DNA of 27,311 nt from Erysipelotrichaceae bacterium (lineage in GTDB: Bacteria > Bacillota_I > Bacilli_A > Erysipelotrichales > Erysipelotrichaceae). Position 1 is the stretch's first letter. Each line of letters opens with the position of its first letter. The stretch spans positions 1-27,311 of the forward strand of contig CAAEVI010000172.1 of NCBI GenBank assembly GCA_900759455.1, in the 5' to 3' direction. The translations under genes and the position numbers were made by a program. The notes below the pieces were generated by a model. That model was not told the DNA's origin and searched no databases. It saw only the letters and a list, made by a program, of their open reading frames with translations. Shown piece after piece: positions 23,567 to 27,311 of the stretch.

Positions 23567-24436
23567 ATGGAACTAACCTGTGAACAAGTATCAAAAACTT
23601 TTCATCGAAAAAAAGCAGTTGACCATGTAAGCTTTTCAATTCGGCAAGGAGTGCATGCCCTTCTAGGCGCCAACGGTTCTGGAAAAACCACCCTGATCCG
23701 CATGCTTGCCGGGTTGCTGCCGCCGAGCGAAGGAAGTATCTGTTTCGATCAGATTTCCATTGCCAAACAGTATGATACCTATTGTGCATCTCTTGGCTAT
23801 ATGCCGCAGCATTTTGGCTTTTATCCGAATTATACGGTAGAAGAATTTTTATCTTATATGGGACTGTTGAAACGAATGCCGAAAACACTGCTTCAACAAA
23901 GGATCGATGAACTGTGCACACAGCTTAATCTTTCAGCACAGCGAAAACAAAAAATGAAACATCTTTCCGGCGGAACACTGCGTCGTGTCGGTATCGCCCA
24001 GGCGCTGTTGACAAAGCCTTCTCTTTTATTACTGGATGAACCGACCGCCGGCCTGGATCCAAAAGAGCGCATCGTTTTCCGAAATCTGATCGCATCATTA
24101 GCAGGCGAATGCACGATCCTGTTATCCACACATATCGTCAGCGACATCGAATCAATCGCAGATGACGTGCTCGTCATGAAAGAGGGCTGTATCTTTGCGC
24201 ATGATACCTGTGAGACTTTATTAAAAAGCATGCAGGGCAAAGTGTGGGAAGTCAGCTTTCCCGTACAGGAAGCAAACCGGAAATCACAAAACCATATCAT
24301 CGTCAAGACACATCAACAGGATCATCAGATCTATATGCGGATTTTGGCCGATCATCAGCCATATCCTCATGCACATCCCGTCCTGCCAGATCTAGACGAT
24401 TATTATCTTTATCATTTTAATGAAGGAGGTGATTGA
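23567..24436 (+). CDS. ABC transporter ATP-binding protein
   Basis: This is a 289-residue ATPase. Walker A is GANGSGKT (34-41), the Q-loop is in GYMPQHFGFYP, the signature is LSGGT (133-137, LSGGTLRRVGIAQALL), Walker B is LLLLDEPTAGLDP (about 153-165), and the switch His is in LSTHIVSDIE. It resembles the ATPase of ABC-2 type exporters, with a C-terminal extension of about 75 residues. GAAAGGAG precedes the ATG. The permease starts 1 nt after its stop. The transported compound is unknown; such pairs often act in peptide or antibiotic export. Confidence 0.92.
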   Translation: MELTCEQVSKTFHRKKAVDHVSFSIRQGVHALLGANGSGKTTLIRMLAGLLPPSEGSICFDQISIAKQYDTYCASLGYMPQHFGFYPNYTVEEFLSYMGLLKRMPKTLLQQRIDELCTQLNLSAQRKQKMKHLSGGTLRRVGIAQALLTKPSLLLLDEPTAGLDPKERIVFRNLIASLAGECTILLSTHIVSDIESIADDVLVMKEGCIFAHDTCETLLKSMQGKVWEVSFPVQEANRKSQNHIIVKTHQQDHQIYMRILADHQPYPHAHPVLPDLDDYYLYHFNEGGD

Positions 24437-24437
24437 T

Positions 24438-25913
24438 ATGCGGAAACTGATCATCAGTGAACTTAAAAAAATGCTGAAAAGCAAATTTCATCTCTCCCTT
24501 CTGATCTTTGTCATCGTCATGATGGTCGTACAGATCGTCCGTGAAGATTACAGAGCGGTCAATGCATATGAACCGGATCTGCAGTTTTCCACCTTTGACG
24601 GGGAACCGTTAAATACGAACCGCGATCTGTATGTTTATGCAGATCAAATTTACTCACAATACGAAGGCACCGTGAACGAAGAATTATGGCAGCGATTCAT
24701 GGATGATTATAATCATCTGTACACCGAGTTTACGAAAGATGAAAATATTGATGCTGTCAAAATGACAAATTTCTACGGCGAAGACTGGAAAGCACTTTTT
24801 GAGCGCAATGAGCGGCAAAAACTGACAGATAAAGATCATCAGCTGTTGCAGCGTCTGAATGAGAGTAACGCTGACTATGTATCGGTCGTTTATGATGAGC
24901 TCTCCGGTCAGGAACCCGATCAGTATTTATTAAAAACGTTTTATAAAGATGAAAGCAGTCTGAATACGTTGAATCTGATCTACCGCGGCAGTACCGATCT
25001 CTTGCAGGAAGAACCTCTTCTAAGCGATAAGTCACCGCAGCAAAATCCATGGAATTACCCTCTTTACTGTCTTTTGCATCCACAGACAATGCTCATTGAC
25101 CAGCTTAATTTAAGCTATTCTGAAAACGGTATTCCTTCCCATCAGCAGACAAATCTGCAGCTTTATGCCGAGAAACAGCTCTCACAGCCGCAAACATACG
25201 GCAGCATGATCCCGGCACGGCTGTTCATTCGCCACATGCAGTCAAATACGATGATCACGATCGTCATCTTGGCCATTCTCTTTGCCAATACATTTGCCAT
25301 TGAAAAAAGTACGAAGATGGATCAGCTGATCGTCGCGACCAAAGCTGGTTATACACGTATTACGATTGCAAAAACACTGGCCAATCTATTGATTGCGGCC
25401 GTTCTTTACCTCATCCTGAATCTCATCGCCTTCTTATTTACAGTCAGCACTGTTCCTTTGCACGGGTTCGATCTGCCTGTGATCCCGCAATTAAATTGGG
25501 TCTTAAACATGTTTTCGATGCCTTATCTCTCCTATCGCCAGCTGATCATTTCCTTATTTTCTTTACAGTGTGTGGCTATTGTCGCAATCACTTTTACTGC
25601 CAGTCTGCTATCCTGTCTGACCAAAAACCGCTTCATTACGATCTTGATCTTATTCAGCATCTTATTCATACCGCCTTTACTCTATCCATTTCTCGATGTA
25701 CCTGAATGGCTTTCGAGCCTTTCCATTATAAATTATGTCAATCTCGGTGATCTTTATCTGTTTTTTACTTCCAATGCCCGCTTGTTTGATCCTATCCTAA
25801 GCAATGGCATCTGGGTAAAAGACCTTGTGTGGATCTTCTGGCTTTTCTTTGCCGTTCTCGCTAGTATCGGTATGCTGATCCATGCAAAATATCATATCGT
25901 CACAACAAAATAA
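24438..25913 (+). CDS. ABC-2 type permease with a large extracytoplasmic domain
   Basis: This is a 491-residue membrane protein. One helix near the N-terminus (about 17-36) is followed by about 225 hydrophilic residues that should lie outside. Then come about five helices, including MITIVILAILFANTFAIE, LANLLIAAVLYLILNLIAFL, LQCVAIVAITFTASLL and FITILILFSILFIPPLL. The motif IEKSTKMDQLIVATKAG after the second helix is typical of ABC-2 exporter permeases. The ATG at 24438 is chosen over one six codons upstream because AAGGAGGT lies 7 nt before it. It forms a transporter with the upstream ATPase and shares a transcript with the sigma factor gene 32 nt downstream. The outside domain could be a sensor. 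Substrate unknown. Confidence 0.85.
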   Translation: MRKLIISELKKMLKSKFHLSLLIFVIVMMVVQIVREDYRAVNAYEPDLQFSTFDGEPLNTNRDLYVYADQIYSQYEGTVNEELWQRFMDDYNHLYTEFTKDENIDAVKMTNFYGEDWKALFERNERQKLTDKDHQLLQRLNESNADYVSVVYDELSGQEPDQYLLKTFYKDESSLNTLNLIYRGSTDLLQEEPLLSDKSPQQNPWNYPLYCLLHPQTMLIDQLNLSYSENGIPSHQQTNLQLYAEKQLSQPQTYGSMIPARLFIRHMQSNTMITIVILAILFANTFAIEKSTKMDQLIVATKAGYTRITIAKTLANLLIAAVLYLILNLIAFLFTVSTVPLHGFDLPVIPQLNWVLNMFSMPYLSYRQLIISLFSLQCVAIVAITFTASLLSCLTKNRFITILILFSILFIPPLLYPFLDVPEWLSSLSIINYVNLGDLYLFFTSNARLFDPILSNGIWVKDLVWIFWLFFAVLASIGMLIHAKYHIVTTK

Positions 25914-25945
25914 CATTCTTCATCGACTGAAAAGGAGGGGATTAT

Positions 25946-26494
25946 TTGAATGAGAAAACGTTGATCAAAGCGCTTCGAAAAGGAAATGAAGAAGCCGTGT
26001 CACAGCTGATCCAGCAATATTACCCTCCTTTGTACCGTTATGTCTGTACGAAGGTTCTCAATCAGGCCGATGCACAAGATATCCTGCAGGAAACTTTCCT
26101 TCGTTTCATGAAGCAGATTCCCACTTATCGCGTACAGGGAAAATTGTTAGGCTATCTTTATCTGATTGCTTCCAGTTGCTGTATCGATCATCTGCGCAAA
26201 GAACAGCGTCATCGGCATTTACCGATCGAAGAAGAAATTCTAACTGTAAAATATTCTTTTCAGGAAAACATGATGCAGGCATTTGAACATGAACGATTAC
26301 GTCAGCTGATTGCTTTGTTGCCCAGCGAAGAACAGGACATCGTCTACTTTTATTATTTAAAACAAATGAATTTTCGGGAAATCAGTGAATTATTGACTAT
26401 TCCGCAGTCGACTTTAAAGTCAAGACATGCCCGGGCCTTGATTCATTTACGCAATTTATGGAAGGAGGATGCTAGAGATGAAACAATGGAATGA
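25946..26494 (+). CDS. ECF-type sigma-70 family RNA polymerase sigma factor (TTG start)
   Basis: This is a 182-residue alternative sigma factor. Region 2 lies at about 24-95 (YYPPLYRYVCTKVLNQADAQDILQETF, a canonical ECF segment, then a helix ending in ASSCCIDHLRKEQR). Region 4 is at about 127-175 (ALLPSEEQDIVYFYYLKQMNFREISELL and QSTLKSRHARALIHL, a helix-turn-helix). There is no ATG in frame near the N-terminus: GGAGG lies 7 nt before TTG at 25946, giving MNEKTLIKAL. A TTG start usually keeps levels low. The downstream membrane gene overlaps by 17 nt, the normal layout for a sigma and its regulator. Promoter targets are unknown. Confidence 0.88.
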   Translation: MNEKTLIKALRKGNEEAVSQLIQQYYPPLYRYVCTKVLNQADAQDILQETFLRFMKQIPTYRVQGKLLGYLYLIASSCCIDHLRKEQRHRHLPIEEEILTVKYSFQENMMQAFEHERLRQLIALLPSEEQDIVYFYYLKQMNFREISELLTIPQSTLKSRHARALIHLRNLWKEDARDETME

Positions 26495-27170
26495 ACCAGA
26501 TCCGCAACACATGAAGACAATTGCCTTTCTTGCCCATGAGCAATTACAGACATCTTTACATATGGCAGATTCCCGTACTCATATCGTCTGGCGGTTTATC
26601 CATATGGAACTGCGTTTCTTTTTAATATTCAGTGTTATTTCTTTTACGTTTTTGTTATGGCTGCTGATCAGCTTACAACAAAATCGTATGCTGATCATTG
26701 CCTTTTATTTTTTCTTTTTAGGATGCTACGGCATTTATACCACTTATCGTCAGTCTGTCTACGGCATGGACGAGCTGATCAGTACCTGTTATATAAATCA
26801 GGGGCGTTTGTTCCTCTATAAATGTGCGGCAGTTGCTTTTATACAATTATCATTCCTTTTGATTTTGTTCATTATGGAAATTACTGCAAAAAACCATGTC
26901 AGATCATTGTTTTTCTCGACTGTCTTTCCGCTTCTTCTGATCCAGAGCCTGACACTTTTCATGGATCGATGGATTTCGCAAAAGATATTTGTCATCCTGA
27001 CTTATCTCTTGCTTTATCTCTTTTATCTTTTCCTGTTAACGACCTTTCCATCTTTTTTTGAACAGCTTTCCGGCAATCCCGTTTTATTTACTGTCATCTT
27101 ATCCGTCATTTTATTTTCTTACAGCATCAGGCAAAAATATCATCAAGTCTGTTTTGCAATAAATAATTAA
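26478..27170 (+). CDS. Six-helix membrane protein next to the sigma factor, possible regulator
   Basis: This is a 230-residue protein I do not recognise. A charged N-terminal cytoplasmic stretch of about 40 residues (MKQWNEPDPQHMKTIAFLAHEQLQ...) precedes about six hydrophobic helices, with few polar loops. There is no zinc-binding HxxxCxxC of the usual anti-sigma domain. The ATG at 26478 is preferred because AGGAGG lies 9 nt upstream; the ATG at 26469 would abut it. The start lies inside the sigma gene, so the two are translationally coupled. By position it could bind the sigma factor or be a further transporter component. Function is inference. Confidence 0.65.
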   Translation: MKQWNEPDPQHMKTIAFLAHEQLQTSLHMADSRTHIVWRFIHMELRFFLIFSVISFTFLLWLLISLQQNRMLIIAFYFFFLGCYGIYTTYRQSVYGMDELISTCYINQGRLFLYKCAAVAFIQLSFLLILFIMEITAKNHVRSLFFSTVFPLLLIQSLTLFMDRWISQKIFVILTYLLLYLFYLFLLTTFPSFFEQLSGNPVLFTVILSVILFSYSIRQKYHQVCFAINN

Positions 27171-27196
27171 TAAACACACCTTGTTTTCCATATAAA

Positions 27197-27220
27197 AAGC
27201 TGCATCATACGATGCAGCTT
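27197..27220 (-). terminator. Hairpin terminator for a minus-strand gene beyond the window, or part of a double terminator
   Basis: AAGCTGCATC and GATGCAGCTT form a perfect 10-bp stem with an ATAC loop. Read on the minus strand it is followed by TTTTT; on plus no T-run follows. Confidence 0.6.
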
Positions 27221-27221
27221 C

Positions 27222-27256
27222 AGACTGTTGACAAAAGGGTCGACAGTCTATTTTTA
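27222..27256 (+). terminator. Terminator of the ABC-sigma operon
   Basis: AGACTGTTGAC (27222-27232) and GTCGACAGTCT (27239-27249) form an 11-bp stem with one G-U pair and a 6-nt loop, followed by ATTTTTAAT. It lies about 50 nt after the last gene. The final 55 nt of the window contain nothing I can identify. Confidence 0.75.
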
Positions 27257-27311
27257 ATATGATAAACTGAAAGAGGCAAAAAGATTCCTATTTTACCCAA
27301 AACATATGGTT

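Overview
The window looks like chromosomal DNA of a mid-to-low-GC Firmicute. Strong AGGAGG ribosome binding sites, TTGAAA/TATAAT promoters, many hairpin-plus-T-run terminators and a glmS ribozyme all point that way. The gene families would fit an anaerobic gut lineage such as the Erysipelotrichia, but this is inference and I cannot name a genus. I saw no insertion sequence, phage gene, CRISPR array, tRNA or rRNA. Most of the region is core metabolism and transport, with two less ordinary islands.

Layout. 1-1598 (minus): an oppB gene and a truncated oppC gene of an oligopeptide/dipeptide importer. 1823-7075 (minus): a complete branched-chain amino acid operon, livJ-livH-livM-livG-livF, ending in a CBS-ACT sensor gene. 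A hairpin terminator after livJ should make the binding protein more abundant than the membrane parts. 7383-9546 (plus): glmS behind a glmS self-cleaving ribozyme. 9677-10324 (minus): an M50 intramembrane metalloprotease. 10470-13284 (plus): a response regulator, a sensor kinase and a triple-PepSY lipoprotein, joined by 4-nt overlaps. 13416-14723 (plus): a secreted SGNH hydrolase.

14760-18547 (minus) is the first unusual island. It encodes an RsgI-like/PepSY lipoprotein with a very acidic tail, a VTC-fold polyphosphate polymerase-like protein, a DUF4956 membrane protein and a CotH-family kinase, in that order of transcription. Its promoter has a perfect -10 and almost no -35. Four TTAAC repeats spaced 10-11 bp lie just upstream, which looks like an OmpR/PhoP-type activator site. 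A structured leader of about 180 nt precedes the first gene. 18892-20838 (minus) is pgk-tpiA. 21100-21600 (plus) is a GNAT acetyltransferase. 21627-23333 (minus) is glyA-rlmH.

23567-27170 (plus) is the second unusual island: an ABC ATPase, a permease with a large outside loop, an ECF-type sigma factor starting at TTG, and a six-helix membrane protein that overlaps the sigma gene. It reads as a stress-sensing sigma factor with a possible non-zinc-finger membrane regulator. Two hairpins close the operon at the right edge.
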